Below, in pieces: positions 47,389-56,160 of a DNA stretch of 64,000 nt. The DNA comes from Pseudaminobacter salicylatoxidans (GTDB lineage: Bacteria > Pseudomonadota > Alphaproteobacteria > Rhizobiales > Rhizobiaceae), in assembly GCF_003148475.1 (NCBI RefSeq), contig NZ_QGGG01000001.1:186001-250000 (forward strand), read 5' to 3'. Every line of letters begins with the position of its first letter. Within the stretch, counting starts at the first letter, position 1. The notes under the pieces are model-generated. The model did no database searches. It was not told the DNA's origin and worked only from the letters and a program-made list of their open reading frames with translations. Both the position numbers and the translations under genes were made by a program.

Positions 47389-48936
47389 ATGCAGGAATTC
47401 AGGATTTCGCGACGTGCCTTCATGGCCGCGACCGCCGCGTTTGGCGCCGCTGGCGCGCTGCCCGGCATCGCACGTGCAGCCGCGCCGCAACGCGGCGGAC
47501 ATTTCCGCATCGGCATTGCCGATTTTGGAACGTCCGACACGATCGACCCCACGACCACCAACACCGTATTCCAGTCGAACCTGGAATGGCAGTTGCGTAA
47601 CAATCTGGCCGAGCCGGGGCCGGGCGGAAAGCCGGTTCCCGAACTGGCGGAAAGCTGGGAGCCGTCGAAGGACGCCAAAAGCTGGGCCTTCCGGATTCGC
47701 AAAGGCGTCGAATTCCACAATGGCAAGACGCTGACCGCCCGGGACGTGGTCTATTCCTATCAACTCCATACGGCCGAAGGATCGGCTTCCGTTGGCAAGT
47801 CGCTGATCGCTTCGGTCGAAGACGTCAGGGCCGACGGCGACGATGTCGTGATCTTCACCCTCAAGCAGGGTAATGTCGGCTTTCCGGCGATCACTGCCTA
47901 TGGCGCCTTCTACATCGTGCCGGAGGGCGAAACCGACTTCGACAAGGGCGTGGGCACCGGCGGCTACATACTGGAGGAATTCCGGCCGGGCATCCGGTCC
48001 CTTGTGCGGCGCAATCCTAACTACTGGAAGCAGGGTCGGGCGCATTTCGATTCCGTCGAGATGATCTGCATGCGCGATCCGGCCGCGCGCGCAAACAGTC
48101 TGATCACAGGCCAGATCGACGCCTACAACGCGGTGCCGCCGCAGACCATCGCCTTGCTCAAGCGGAATGCCGGCATCAGGATCAACAATGTTGCGAGCAA
48201 GGCGCATTACGTCTTCGCCATGCCCACGGATGTCGCCCCGTTCACGGACAACAATGTGCGGCTGGCGCTGAAACACGCCATCGACAGGGAAGACCTCGTC
48301 AAGCGCGTGCTTCACGGTTATGGCGCGGTCGGAAACGACAACCCGCTGTCGCCGGCCTATGAGATGTTCGCAGACCTGCCGCAGACGGCTTACGATCCCG
48401 ACAAGGTCAAGTTCTATCTCGGCAAGGCCGGACTGACGCAGCTGAAGGTCCCGTTGGCCGTATCCGAAACGCCTTACGCGGGGGCCACCGACGCTGCGGT
48501 TCTCTACAAGGAACACGCCGCGAAGGCCGGCATCGACATCGAGGTGACGAAACTGCCGGAGGATGGCTACTGGGGCGCGGTGTGGGAGCAGCATGTCTTC
48601 AACGCCAGCCGCTGGAGCGGCAATCTCAACGCCGACGTGATGCTTACGCAGGCCTATTCCGCCGACGCGATCAAGAGCCAGTACAACGAAACGCGCATCA
48701 ACGATCCGCGCATCGAAAAGCTTCTCGTGGAAGCGCGTGGGGAGTTCGACGACGCCAGGCGGAAGGAGATGTACGGCGAAATCCAGCGCATCCTGCACGA
48801 CGAGGGCGGCGCGCTGATCTGGGCGTTCGGCAATTTCGTGGATGCCACATCCAGCAAGGTCCAGCACGGCGAATTGTCGGGCGTCGCGCAACTCGACGCA
48901 GCGCGGGCCGCCGAACGCTGGTGGTTTGCCGACTGA
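47389..48936 (+). CDS. Peptide/nickel-type ABC substrate-binding protein, SBP_bac_5 (copy A)
   Basis: Periplasmic receptor for the dppBC-DF importer, 515 residues. A Tat signal (ISRRAFMAATAAFGAAG, cleavage near ARA-AAP, about residue 28) leads into the SBP_bac_5 fold: LAESWEPSKDAKSWAFRIRKGVEFHNGK (partly quoted), TLTARDVVYSYQLH and NAVPPQTIALLKRN. ATG 47389 follows GGGAGGAAAA; an ATG 15 codons upstream would place the twin-arginine too far in. Last gene of the copy A operon, followed by a strong hairpin. Confidence 0.93.
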   Translation: MQEFRISRRAFMAATAAFGAAGALPGIARAAAPQRGGHFRIGIADFGTSDTIDPTTTNTVFQSNLEWQLRNNLAEPGPGGKPVPELAESWEPSKDAKSWAFRIRKGVEFHNGKTLTARDVVYSYQLHTAEGSASVGKSLIASVEDVRADGDDVVIFTLKQGNVGFPAITAYGAFYIVPEGETDFDKGVGTGGYILEEFRPGIRSLVRRNPNYWKQGRAHFDSVEMICMRDPAARANSLITGQIDAYNAVPPQTIALLKRNAGIRINNVASKAHYVFAMPTDVAPFTDNNVRLALKHAIDREDLVKRVLHGYGAVGNDNPLSPAYEMFADLPQTAYDPDKVKFYLGKAGLTQLKVPLAVSETPYAGATDAAVLYKEHAAKAGIDIEVTKLPEDGYWGAVWEQHVFNASRWSGNLNADVMLTQAYSADAIKSQYNETRINDPRIEKLLVEARGEFDDARRKEMYGEIQRILHDEGGALIWAFGNFVDATSSKVQHGELSGVAQLDAARAAERWWFAD

Positions 48937-48949
48937 TCCACCGCTACGC

Positions 48950-48981
48950 TGTGAGGCGCGGCCGCCGGGCCGCGCCTCACA
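48950..48981. terminator. Very stable hairpin after the copy A operon
   Basis: Perfect 14-bp stem TGTGAGGCGCGGCC / GGCCGCGCCTCACA with a 4-base loop, starting 14 bases after the receptor stop. No T-run; likely terminates or protects the transcript end. Confidence 0.65.
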
Positions 48982-49113
48982 CGGGCTTGCGACCCACAGC
49001 TTGCGGCCATCGCTGATGCACGCCCCGGATTGCCGTGCATCCTCCCGGACGCACATTGGAGCGTCGGGCCGAATCTGAGTTCCATTTTCGGTCCGACGCT
49101 TGAAGAGGTCTTT

Positions 49114-49145
49114 CGAGCATGATCTTTCAGAAAAGATCATGCTCG
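49114..49145. repeat. Perfect intergenic palindrome, rhizobial-type repeat / bidirectional terminator
   Basis: Arms CGAGCATGATCTTT / AAAGATCATGCTCG (14 bp, perfect) around CAGA, between the convergent copy A and copy B operons. The GAGCATGATC / GATCATGCTC core is reminiscent of a palindromic element dispersed in Hyphomicrobiales intergenic regions, as I recall it; the comparison needs a genome search. It can serve as a terminator from either side. Confidence 0.6.
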
Positions 49146-49170
49146 ACCAAATAGATAGTCCGTCGGTTGT

Positions 49171-50076
49171 CTATGCGGGGGCCAGAGTGCTCGTGGGGCG
49201 CGGATCGATGATGTCACGATAACCGATAGGGGCCTCGATCAGATGCCCGTCGGCTATGCCTCGCTGCCAGCGATCATAGGCTGTTTCATCGATGCGCGGC
49301 GTCGTCCACATGCCATTCGCGCGATAGGTGTCGACCACGCCGACAAGCAGATCGGGATCGGCATGGGGAAAGGTGGCTGCGAGGAAGTCGCGATAGTGTT
49401 CGGCTTCGCGTTCGAGGATCCAGTTCATGCCGTGCTCCAGCGCCAGCACGAACCGCTTCTGGACGTCGAGCCGTCCTGCATCGCTTTCTCCCTCGGAGTA
49501 ATAGACGCTCCATGGGACGTTCCCACCCGTGATGGGGAGCGGCGCGACGACATGGCCACCGCCCGAAGCTTCCAGCGCCAGCGCGGACGGGTAGTCGATC
49601 ACCAGGTAATCACCCATGCCCCCGACGAACAACCGCGACAGCATCAGCCCGTCGAGATCCTGCACGAAGCCGACGCTGGCCGGATCGATGCCGTTTTCCC
49701 TCAGCAGCAGCTTGATGAACAGCCCGACGCTGGCGCCGTTGCTGCCCTTCATCGAAATTACCTTGCCCGGAAGCTTCGCCCACTCGAAGTCATCGGCAGT
49801 TTCGCGCCCGACGATCGCAAGCGGCGCGCGGGCGGCCACCTGCGCGAACGGCGTGTAGCGGACGCTACGGCCCAGATGCATCGAGGGGACCCAGATACCG
49901 CCCAATACCGCATCGGCCTGCCCCGAGCCCAGTTCATCGAGCACGAGGTCCCAGGGTTTGGGCACCGTGACGGACACGGTCAGGCCCTGATCGGCAAAGA
50001 AGCCCTGCCAGTTGGCAACATATTCGGGCAGGTAGTTGACGCTATGGCCCGTGGCCGAGACATGAAATTTCTGCAT
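49171..50076 (-). CDS. THI5/NMT1-like periplasmic-binding-fold protein without signal peptide (copy B)
   Basis: 301-residue paralogue of 46361-47284. Shared features in the same order: HVSATGHSVNYLPEYVANWQGFFADQGLTV (partly quoted), QADAVLGGIWVPSM, VGGMGDYLVIDYPSA, and NVPWSVYYSEGE. Again there is no signal peptide, which confirms that its absence is a conserved property and not an annotation error. It is the last gene of the copy B operon, 27 bases after the ATPase gene. Fungal THI5's Cys-rich CCCFC motif is absent, so thiamine synthesis is not indicated. Confidence 0.8.
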   Translation of the reverse strand: MQKFHVSATGHSVNYLPEYVANWQGFFADQGLTVSVTVPKPWDLVLDELGSGQADAVLGGIWVPSMHLGRSVRYTPFAQVAARAPLAIVGRETADDFEWAKLPGKVISMKGSNGASVGLFIKLLLRENGIDPASVGFVQDLDGLMLSRLFVGGMGDYLVIDYPSALALEASGGGHVVAPLPITGGNVPWSVYYSEGESDAGRLDVQKRFVLALEHGMNWILEREAEHYRDFLAATFPHADPDLLVGVVDTYRANGMWTTPRIDETAYDRWQRGIADGHLIEAPIGYRDIIDPRPTSTLAPA

Positions 50077-50103
50077 GGCGTTGCTTTCGAAAAAGGAGAT
50101 CGG

Positions 50104-51279
50104 TCAAACCAGAGCCGGGGCCGCAGCCCTCACGGGAATGCGCGTTTGCGTATGGGCGTCGAACCACACAACGTCCTCGGCGTGATAATCCAGGGAGCAT
50201 TGCTCGTTGATCTTTGTCCGGGGGTTGCCCGATATGCGCACGAAGACGAGGTCATTCTCCACCAGATTGGTGGTGCCGCCGTGCTCATCCGACACCAGCC
50301 GGCAGCCGATGACGGTTTCCGCCCCCAGGCGTTCGACAACGGCGACCTGTGCCGGCATTCTTCCCTGTCCCCAGGCAAGGAACTGCAACTTCTCCGGTCG
50401 TACCCCGAAGATGAGCCGTTCACCGTCCGGGAGTTCCCCGTCATGGTTCCATGCCTGGGCATTGGAGGTGGCGAGCCGCCGCCCCTTTCTGGTGACGGGG
50501 ACAAGGTTCATGGGAGGTGCGCCGACGAAGCGGGCAACGAACGTGTTCGCGGGATTGTTGTAGATGCCCTCGGGCGTATCGATTTGCTGCACCTCGCCCT
50601 TGTTCATGACGATGATGCGGGTGGCCATCGTCATCGCCTCGACCTGGTCGTGGGTGACATAGACGAAGGTTTTCCCCACCTTGTGATGCAGTGCCGAGAT
50701 TTCCGATCGCATCTGGGTGCGCAGCTTGGCATCCAGATTCGAGAGCGGTTCATCGAGCAGATAGAGCGACGGATTGCGCACCAGCGCCCTTGCCAGGGCA
50801 ACGCGCTGCCGTTGTCCGCCCGAAAGGCTGGCAGGGCGGCGGTCGAGCAGTGAATCCAGCTCCAGCTGCCGCGCGATGTTTTCGGTGCGGGCAGCGATGT
50901 CAGGGCTTTTCATCAGGCGCCGCCGTGCAACGGCATTGACGATCGGCAGGTGATACCACTTCTTGAAAGCGTCCATCACCAGCGGAAAGGCGATGTTCGC
51001 ACGCACCGTCATATGCGGATAAAGCGCGTAGGATTGGAACACGAACGCCACGCCACGCTGGCGCGGGTGCCAGTCATTGGCGCGGTCGCCGTCGAACAGC
51101 AGTTCTCCCGAGGTGATCTCGCTCAAGCCCGCAATCATGCGCAGCAATGTGGACTTGCCGCAGCCGGACGGCCCAAGCAGCACCAGGAATTCGCCGTCCT
51201 CGATGGTTGCGTTGAAGGCGTCGATGACGACGTGGCTGCCGAAGGATTTGGACAGGTTCTTGAAGGTCAACTCAGGCAT
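50104..51279 (-). CDS. CUT1-type ABC ATPase, MalK/UgpC-like, with inserted segment (copy B)
   Basis: 391 residues. Walker A LGPSGCGKSTLLR at 35-47, Q-loop FVFQSYALYPHM, signature [16 protein letters not shown], Walker B LYLLDEPLSNLD, switch VTHDQVEA, then a TOBE domain (FGVRPEKLQF, LGAETVIGCRLV). Between Q-loop and signature, about residues 102-125 form an extra segment (DAFKKWYHLPIVNAVARRR) that usual MalK-like proteins lack. It follows the MalG-like permease gene by 4 bases. Confidence 0.93.
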   Translation of the reverse strand: MPELTFKNLSKSFGSHVVIDAFNATIEDGEFLVLLGPSGCGKSTLLRMIAGLSEITSGELLFDGDRANDWHPRQRGVAFVFQSYALYPHMTVRANIAFPLVMDAFKKWYHLPIVNAVARRRLMKSPDIAARTENIARQLELDSLLDRRPASLSGGQRQRVALARALVRNPSLYLLDEPLSNLDAKLRTQMRSEISALHHKVGKTFVYVTHDQVEAMTMATRIIVMNKGEVQQIDTPEGIYNNPANTFVARFVGAPPMNLVPVTRKGRRLATSNAQAWNHDGELPDGERLIFGVRPEKLQFLAWGQGRMPAQVAVVERLGAETVIGCRLVSDEHGGTTNLVENDLVFVRISGNPRTKINEQCSLDYHAEDVVWFDAHTQTRIPVRAAAPALV

Positions 51280-51283
51280 TGGC

Positions 51284-52114
51284 TTAGCCCTTCACTGCAC
51301 CGGCGGTAAGCCCGGCGACAATCTGGCGTTGGATGAGCAGGAAGAAGACAATGGCCGGCACGCTGAACAGCAGCGCCGCGCCCATGACCGCCGACAGCGG
51401 CGTTTCATACTGGCCGATGAAGGAGGCGAGCCCCACGCTGGTCGGCCACAGCGACCTGTCCATCAGGAAGGTCGATGCAAACAGGAACTCGTTCCATCCC
51501 GCGAAAAACGCGATGACCGCGGCCGCCGCCACGCTCGGCATGATCAGCGGCAGCACGATCATGGAGAGGATGCCGAAGCGCGGGCAATTGTCGATGATTG
51601 CAGATTCCTCGATCTCGTAGGGAATGGAATCCATGGCGCTCTTCAGAATGAAGGCCGCGACAGGCAGCGAGAACCCGACATTGGCAAGCACCAAGCCCAT
51701 GAGATTGTTGAGCAATCCCAGCGTGATGAACATGGCGTAGAGGGGAACGAGAATGAGCGCCTCGGGAACCACCTGCGTCATGAACAGCAGGAAGCCGACC
51801 AGCCCGCGGCCCCGGAAACGGAACCTGCTGAGCGCATAGCCGGCAAGGGAGCCCAGCAAAAGGCTGAGCACCGTCGTGCCGCAGGCGATCAGGAAGGTAT
51901 TGAAGAGCCAGCGACCGATCGGCACGCCTGCCATTGCCGAGATGAGTTCCGGCAGCTTCTGAAGCTGGGGCCAGGGAACCTGCCCCGTGGAATAGAGTTC
52001 GGAGTTGGCGGACAGGGCGGTGCTGGCCATCCAGTAGATCGGAAAGCCTGCGAATGCCACCAGGGCCACGATCAGGACATAGCGGAATATGCTGAGAGCA
52101 ATAGTCGAGGTCAT
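51284..52114 (-). CDS. CUT1-type ABC permease, MalG-like (copy B)
   Basis: 276-residue permease with six predicted spans: FRYVLIVALVAFAGFPIYW near the start, VPEALILVPLYAMFITLGLLNN (partly quoted), the EAA loop IEESAIIDNCPRFGILSMIVLPLIMP (partly quoted), and FFAGWNEFLFA. ATG 52114 overlaps the MalF-like stop; an ATG at 52129 is possible. The EAA loop has ID-N-C in place of the usual VDGA, a mild divergence. Confidence 0.92.
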   Translation of the reverse strand: MTSTIALSIFRYVLIVALVAFAGFPIYWMASTALSANSELYSTGQVPWPQLQKLPELISAMAGVPIGRWLFNTFLIACGTTVLSLLLGSLAGYALSRFRFRGRGLVGFLLFMTQVVPEALILVPLYAMFITLGLLNNLMGLVLANVGFSLPVAAFILKSAMDSIPYEIEESAIIDNCPRFGILSMIVLPLIMPSVAAAAVIAFFAGWNEFLFASTFLMDRSLWPTSVGLASFIGQYETPLSAVMGAALLFSVPAIVFFLLIQRQIVAGLTAGAVKG

Positions 52115-53040
52115 CACTGAGCCATCCATTTCTGGCGACGCCGGTCGGTCACGAAATGCACGAAGGCAACGAGTAGCGCGAGTATGAGGCCGATGGCGCC
52201 ATAGGCGCTCGCCACGCCGAGTTCGTGGCTCTCGAACGCGGTCTGGCGGATCTTGACGACGAGCGTGCTGGTGCTGCCGATAGGCCCGCCACCCGTCAGC
52301 AGGTAGATGATGTCGAAGCGCCGGATGGACCAGACCGCGACAAGCAGCGAGACAAGCTGAAGAGACGGAAGGATGTGCGGCAGCGTGACGGCGCGAAATA
52401 CGCTGAGGGCGTCGGCGCCATCGACCCGCGCGGCTTCACGCACCTCGTCGGGCACCGACTGCAAGGCAGCCAGAACGACCAGCATCACGAATGGCGCCAC
52501 CTGCCAGACGGTGACGGCGACGATGGAGGAAAATGCCATGTGGGTGCTGGTGAGCCATGAAACCCGATCAAGTCCCAGGCTTGCGAGCATGTCGTTGAAG
52601 ACCCCGGAACGCTCATTGTACATCCAGAGCCAGATGAGCGAGGCCGCCACATTGGGCACCGCCCAGCCAAACAGCATGATGGCGCGCGCCAGCGGCCTGC
52701 CGGGAAACGGGCGGTTGATTGCCAGCGCCGAGATCGTCCCCAGCGCTACACCCAGAACCACCGTCACGGCGGCATAGAGCACCGTGACGTTCAGCGTGGT
52801 GTAGAATTCGGGATCATCGAACAGCCACTGGTAGTTCTCCAGCCCTACGAAGCTGCCGCCATTGGGATTGGTGAGCCTGGTGTCAGTCAGGCTCAACCAC
52901 ATTTGTCGGGCCAGCGGCCAGAACATGAACACCGCCAGATAGGCAAGGGGAGGGAGGATAAAGACATAGGGCGCTATCGCCTTCCCCTTGCCGCTGAGCC
53001 ATTTCGATGAACCGGGTGTCAAGGCGCGCTCTCCCCTCAT
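52114..53040 (-). CDS. CUT1-type ABC permease, MalF-like (copy B)
   Basis: 308 residues, six spans: APYVFILPPLAYLAVFMFWPLARQM (partly quoted), ENYQWLFDDPEFYTTL, the EAA loop VREAARVDGADALSVFRAVTLPHI (partly quoted) and FDIIYLLTGGGPIGST, a standard family motif. Located 13 bases after the receptor gene. Confidence 0.93.
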   Translation of the reverse strand: MRGERALTPGSSKWLSGKGKAIAPYVFILPPLAYLAVFMFWPLARQMWLSLTDTRLTNPNGGSFVGLENYQWLFDDPEFYTTLNVTVLYAAVTVVLGVALGTISALAINRPFPGRPLARAIMLFGWAVPNVAASLIWLWMYNERSGVFNDMLASLGLDRVSWLTSTHMAFSSIVAVTVWQVAPFVMLVVLAALQSVPDEVREAARVDGADALSVFRAVTLPHILPSLQLVSLLVAVWSIRRFDIIYLLTGGGPIGSTSTLVVKIRQTAFESHELGVASAYGAIGLILALLVAFVHFVTDRRRQKWMAQ

Positions 53041-53053
53041 CCTTGCGTGCGGC

Positions 53054-54310
53054 TCAGAATCTCTTGGCGTCTATTTTTCGCTGGGCCCGGGTCAAGGCAG
53101 CCTGGGGATCGTCATCCGCCACGAGCACGCGTTCGACAGCTTCCATGACGACCCGCATGATCTGTGTGGTCTGGACCTCATAACCGGGAATGAGGGTGCT
53201 GCGCGAATCCTTCGCAAGTTCGGCAAATGTTTCGGCCCAGGGGTTTGCCGCCTGGAATGCTTCCGTAACGGGGACATCGGTTGCCAGCGCGTCAGGACCC
53301 GATGCCTCGCGCAAAGCGGCCTGCCCCTCCGGCCCCACCAGCCAGGCCAGGAAATCGATGGCGGCCTCCTGATGCTTGCTGTGAGTGCTTACGCCAAGGA
53401 AAATCTGCTGGTGCGCGCCGGGGTGCTGGAAGGGCAGGGGGGCTGCCGCAAGATCGCCCGGTGCAAGCGCGGCCCCCGATGCGATGTTGAGCGTGCCGCC
53501 GCTGTTGTCGATGCCGAAGCTGACCTGCGCTTCCTTGAAACGGGTGCGCTGGGTTGGGAAGTCGTCGCCGACAGGGATGATCCTGGCGTCGTACATCTTC
53601 TTGAAAGCGGTTACCGCCGCCACCGCTTCGGGTGTGTCGATCGTCAATTTGCCGTCGCTATCGACCCAGTTGACACCGTAGCCATAGGCCCAGTTCTGGA
53701 AATCCATGAAAAAGCCGGTGAGGTCCGAGACCTGGTGGCGGGAGATGAAGCCTATCGCACCGGTAGCCTGATGGACCGCCTGGGAGGATGCGATCAGTTC
53801 GTCCACATTGGTCGGGACTTTCGCACCGGCCTTGTCGACAAGCGGCTTGTTGTAGATCAGCGCATAGACGGCGCGTTGCCAGGCGATGCCCAGCCGTTTC
53901 CCATTGACGACGCCATGGTCGTTCGTGGCGTTCAGATTTTCAACGCCCTCGACAGCCTTGCTGATGTCCACCAGAAAACCCGCATCGGCGGCCGTGTAGA
54001 AAAGCCCGTCCTGCATCATCGCAATGTCGGGGCCCTGACCCGCCGCCATCTCGGTGGTGATCTTGTCGGCGAATTCGGCGGAGGGGATGGCCTCCTGCAC
54101 GAGCGTCACGTTCGGCGCAACCTTCTGGTATTGCTGGACGGCGTTCCAGAGGTTCTTGCCACGCAAGGCGTCAACCCACTGTGAATTGGCTATGACGAGG
54201 GTAACGGGCTCCTGTGCATGACTTGCATTGAGGGTCATAGCGGTTGCGGCAGTCGCAATAAGGGCTGCGGCGCCGGTCAAGAAGCTGCGTCTTGCGCGCG
54301 TGAACATCAT
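53054..54310 (-). CDS. ABC substrate-binding protein, sugar type SBP_bac_1 (copy B)
   Basis: 418-residue receptor. The N-terminus MMFTRARRSFLTGAAALIATAATAMTL is a Tat-like or Sec signal ending near SHAQEP (about residue 33; stretch partly quoted). Mature part: VTLVIANSQWVDALRGKNLW, TTEMAAGQGPDIAMMQDG and the C-terminal DFLAWLVGPEGQAAL. The SBP_bac_1 family binds oligosaccharides and glycerol derivatives, but also other ligands, so the family name does not prove a sugar substrate. GGGAGGAGAT precedes the start. Confidence 0.92.
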   Translation of the reverse strand: MMFTRARRSFLTGAAALIATAATAMTLNASHAQEPVTLVIANSQWVDALRGKNLWNAVQQYQKVAPNVTLVQEAIPSAEFADKITTEMAAGQGPDIAMMQDGLFYTAADAGFLVDISKAVEGVENLNATNDHGVVNGKRLGIAWQRAVYALIYNKPLVDKAGAKVPTNVDELIASSQAVHQATGAIGFISRHQVSDLTGFFMDFQNWAYGYGVNWVDSDGKLTIDTPEAVAAVTAFKKMYDARIIPVGDDFPTQRTRFKEAQVSFGIDNSGGTLNIASGAALAPGDLAAAPLPFQHPGAHQQIFLGVSTHSKHQEAAIDFLAWLVGPEGQAALREASGPDALATDVPVTEAFQAANPWAETFAELAKDSRSTLIPGYEVQTTQIMRVVMEAVERVLVADDDPQAALTRAQRKIDAKRF

Positions 54311-54373
54311 CGTGATCTCCTCCCTGAGATTGACATAGACAATGTGTGGTTTTTTTGCCGGCGGGCGGCTGGG

Positions 54374-55777
54374 TCAACCGGGAACCCGATGGACCTCGAG
54401 CGGTGTGTGGCAACTGAGGTTTTCAGCGCCGGTATCCGTAACCAGATAGCAGTCGCCGACGTTGCATCCGGCGACCTCCGGCTGCAACCATTGCGAATGC
54501 AGGACGAAGATCATCCCCTCTTCGAGTGTATCGTGATTGTTTGAAGCGATATTGTAGTTGCCGAACCTCGGCATCGAAACGGAGTGGCCGACATTCGGAT
54601 TGTGCGGCCCCAGGGTCGCCGGGTAGACATGCATCAGCTTGCGGCCCTGACGTTCCCAATCTTCGTCCACCACATGCTTGTAAGGTATCAGCCGCGGGCT
54701 GCCGTCTTCGTTGGCTTGCCAGTTGTAGGGCATTGTCCTGCTATCGGCCGAGGACAGATACCCCTTCTCGATATACGGTCCAAAGGAGGCATTGGCCACG
54801 TCCGATATGAGGGTGCCGGGCTTCACCAGGGCTGCTGCCCGCCGCACCCCTTCGGTGCACATTTCAAGCACCTCTTCCTGCTTGTCGGTCATCGTGCCGA
54901 CCGCGATCATGCGGGCGATCTGGGCATTGTAGCCCCGATAGGTGGTGTTCGAGATATAGAGGTTGATCAGATCCCCGTCGCGAACCACGTGCCCATAGGG
55001 TTTGCCGCAATGCGTGCCGTAGCGATTGATGCCGATTTGATAGCCGTCACCCGTTTCGCCGCCGCGCGACATCTGGGCATATGTGAAGGCGGCGTAGATT
55101 TCATAATCGGTCACGCCCGGCTTGATCACATGGTGCGCTGCCTGGATGCCGATGTCGGCCAGTTGCGCGGCGGCGCGCACCAGCGCCTGCTCGCGCTTGG
55201 AACGGCGCTTCTGCATGCGGTCGACGATTGCGCTCGCCGGCACAAACGAACATTTGTTGAGCTCTGCCTTCAACCCGGTCCAGTAGGGAGCGGAGCTGGC
55301 GTCGCCGATGAGGCCGATCTGCGCGGCGGCAAAACCCTGCCTGGCAAGGAACTGGCTGACCGCTTCGACGACCTTGTCGCTTCCTTTTCCGGGGCGGTTG
55401 TAGCTCTCCCGGCCCCATGTGCCGACCTGCCAGATATCTTCCACCAGAACGGGTTCACCGGCCGGTGGGAGCAGAACCGAGCTGCTGAAGAAGGAGAACA
55501 GCGTCAGTGGCTTGTCGTCGTCCGTTGGAATGACGAGCACGCCTTCACGCGCCCAGTCGCAGATGTAGCGAAGATAGGAATTGGAAACGTGATACCAGCC
55601 GATGCCGTCGGCATGAACAAGGATGACGTCGTGGCCTGCGACCGTCGCTTCGCGGCGGATGCGGCGCAATCTGTCCGCAAATTCGGATTCCGGCAGCGGA
55701 TCGACGTGTTCGAACGCGAAGGTCGGCTCAAAGCCGTCGAGGAGGGCTTCGGGAGTGTGGCGTCGTTCAATTGTCAT
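54374..55777 (-). CDS. Creatinase-like M24-fold hydrolase lacking metal ligands (copy B)
   Basis: 467-residue paralogue of 40548-41954, similar over its whole length. The same ligand losses are seen: GDLINLYISN (Tyr for Asp, residue 274), GYNAQIARM (Gln for Asp), FVLHSQW (His for Glu) and CNVGDCYLV (Gly for Glu). The creatinase-type catalytic His256 (GTHCGKPYG) and the GHS His (VGHSVSM) are kept. The extra segment SSADSRTMPYNWQANEDG...VVDEDWERQGRKLMHVYPAT is also shared. ATG 55777 gives the same length as copy A; ATG 55789 is possible. It is first in the copy B operon (then receptor, MalF, MalG, ATPase, THI5-like) and divergent from the RpiR gene. Confidence 0.85.
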   Translation of the reverse strand: MTIERRHTPEALLDGFEPTFAFEHVDPLPESEFADRLRRIRREATVAGHDVILVHADGIGWYHVSNSYLRYICDWAREGVLVIPTDDDKPLTLFSFFSSSVLLPPAGEPVLVEDIWQVGTWGRESYNRPGKGSDKVVEAVSQFLARQGFAAAQIGLIGDASSAPYWTGLKAELNKCSFVPASAIVDRMQKRRSKREQALVRAAAQLADIGIQAAHHVIKPGVTDYEIYAAFTYAQMSRGGETGDGYQIGINRYGTHCGKPYGHVVRDGDLINLYISNTTYRGYNAQIARMIAVGTMTDKQEEVLEMCTEGVRRAAALVKPGTLISDVANASFGPYIEKGYLSSADSRTMPYNWQANEDGSPRLIPYKHVVDEDWERQGRKLMHVYPATLGPHNPNVGHSVSMPRFGNYNIASNNHDTLEEGMIFVLHSQWLQPEVAGCNVGDCYLVTDTGAENLSCHTPLEVHRVPG

Positions 55778-56160
55778 TGGTGAACCCATCCATGCGTTGA
55801 TACGATGAGCGTAACTTTTGAAATTTATTTTGCAATACATCCATAAATTGAATCGGCCGCGACGTGCCTATTTTTTAGGCAAATGTGCGATTTTAAAAGA
55901 GCAGGGTGGGTGAGATTTTCAGACCCAATATCGATATTTGTTCTTTTAATCCAACAATATCATTATATTAAGGTAATATTTTAAAGTCATCGGATGAAAA
56001 ACATAGTGCCGCGCGCGTGGAAAATGCGCCAGCTCCGGCATTGGAAGCCGCGCAAAAGACGCATTCACAACCAGATTCAGCAGGAAAAAATCTGAAAAAA
56101 ATATTCCAAACCGTATTGATGCTGGCTGGCGCGCTATGTTGCCTGTAGGCTTCCCGGCAT
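55778..56160. promoter_or_regulatory. AT-rich divergent regulatory region of copy B
   Basis: 383 bases without a gene, the most AT-rich part of the window. Dyads seen: AATTTAT / ATAAATT (55822-55828 and 55843-55849), a hairpin GCCTA-TTTTT-TAGGC (55866-55880), and the perfect 12-base palindrome AATATCGATATT (55927-55938). These are candidate sites for the RpiR regulator. None is a copy of the 51-bp inverted repeat in front of copy A. The AT-richness may also mark DNA of foreign origin or bend DNA. Confidence 0.5.
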
